DNA of 64,000 bases from Mesodorylaimus sp. YZB2_4 (lineage: Eukaryota; Nematoda; Enoplea; Dorylaimida; Dorylaimidae), in contig JASANH010001085.1 of NCBI GenBank assembly GCA_030248295.1, positions 310,001-374,000 of the forward strand, given 5' to 3'. This document shows positions 63,660 to 64,000 of this stretch, piece after piece. Below the pieces are notes generated by a model. The model was not told the DNA's origin. It saw nothing but the letters and a program-made list of their open reading frames with translations, and ran no database searches. Both the position numbers and the translations under genes were made by a program. The number at the start of each line of letters is the position of its first letter. The first letter of the stretch is position 1.

Positions 63660-64000
63660 GGAGCGAGATGAAAAAAGATATTAGGTCGAATGTAAAATGA
63701 AATAAGTCTCATGAAAACCTGAAAGTCTTAGAAATTGATGGCTCTTTAATTTTGCAGTCGATAGACTACTCCGCAGGCCCAGTTCTTGCGTCCTGTATGT
63801 CACATGGCACATAAATGTCCAGAGCGAGCATTCTGATAATTCATATATTATTGATGCACCTGCCATGGCTGCGGTGACAATAACTAGGTGCCTGCGATGT
63901 CATAGTTAGTACTGGTACTTTGTTCTTAAACAGTCCCAGGCGAAAGAGAAAGCAATACAACAACTCTGACAATAACAAACGCGCAAGAATAACAAGAAGA
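63660..64000. other. Window end; partial repeat of 24905-24960
   Basis: The last 60 bases (GCAATACAACAACTCTGACA, then CGCGCAAGAATAACAAGAAG) match 24905-24960. The repeat probably continues past the window. Confidence 0.45.

Overview
This window is non-coding-rich DNA from an invertebrate animal. Evidence: coding exons are short and joined by GT-AG introns with T-rich acceptors; there are ETS-family transcription factor exons; there is an N-terminal PIF/Harbinger nuclease fragment, a mariner-type transposase, a BEL/Pao fragment and tRNA-derived SINEs. There are no bacterial operons, rRNA genes or convincing tRNA genes. The short TTTTCAG-type acceptors and many TACTGTA/TACAGTA words recall nematodes, but I cannot fix the phylum from sequence alone.

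The backbone of the window is a local family of ETS transcription factor genes of the Ets1/Ets2/Pointed type. I find five copies of the exon carrying the C-terminal half of the ETS domain: 1659-1860 (-, broken), 25275-25472 (-), 42632-42871 (+), 50976-51152 (-) and 60228-60449 (+). Only the copy at 50976-56017 (-) has a complete, in-phase four-exon model (366 residues). The copy at 35648-42871 (+) has the same four exons, but a TGA interrupts the second. The 1.66-6.3 kb copy is a decayed pseudogene that keeps an exon-1 relic. The other two are orphan half-domain exons. A homologous segment lies upstream of copies 1 and 4, so the duplication units included 5' flanking DNA.

Region by region: 0-9 kb holds the decayed ETS copy, SINEs and an element bounded by AACTGAA-rich blocks. 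9.5-12.7 kb holds a gene ending in twelve RGGSAAN-like heptads, then a 1.5 kb array of a 46-bp repeat, then a truncated Harbinger nuclease gene. 13-22 kb is mostly anonymous, with an inverted duplication (16.8/18.8 kb), a BEL/Pao scrap and short-motif repeat blocks. 22-24.2 kb holds an internally deleted mariner flanked by TGACCTTGACC blocks. 25-35 kb holds an orphan ETS exon, a three-exon gene for a small secreted protein (28393-29388) and dispersed duplications. 35.6-56 kb holds two convergent ETS genes separated by 8 kb of transposons, including a nested pair whose target-site duplications and empty sites can be read directly. 56-64 kb holds the fifth ETS exon, an unassigned 154-codon ORF and more repeat copies.

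The most interesting points are the ETS cluster with its half-domain exons, and a class of elements bounded by blocks of short motifs, where each element uses a different motif (AACTGAA, CGGGT, GGATC, TGACCTTGACC, TGCGTA, GATATC, GGGTAC). Exon models are my own reading of splice signals and paralogue comparison; no alignment or expression data were available.
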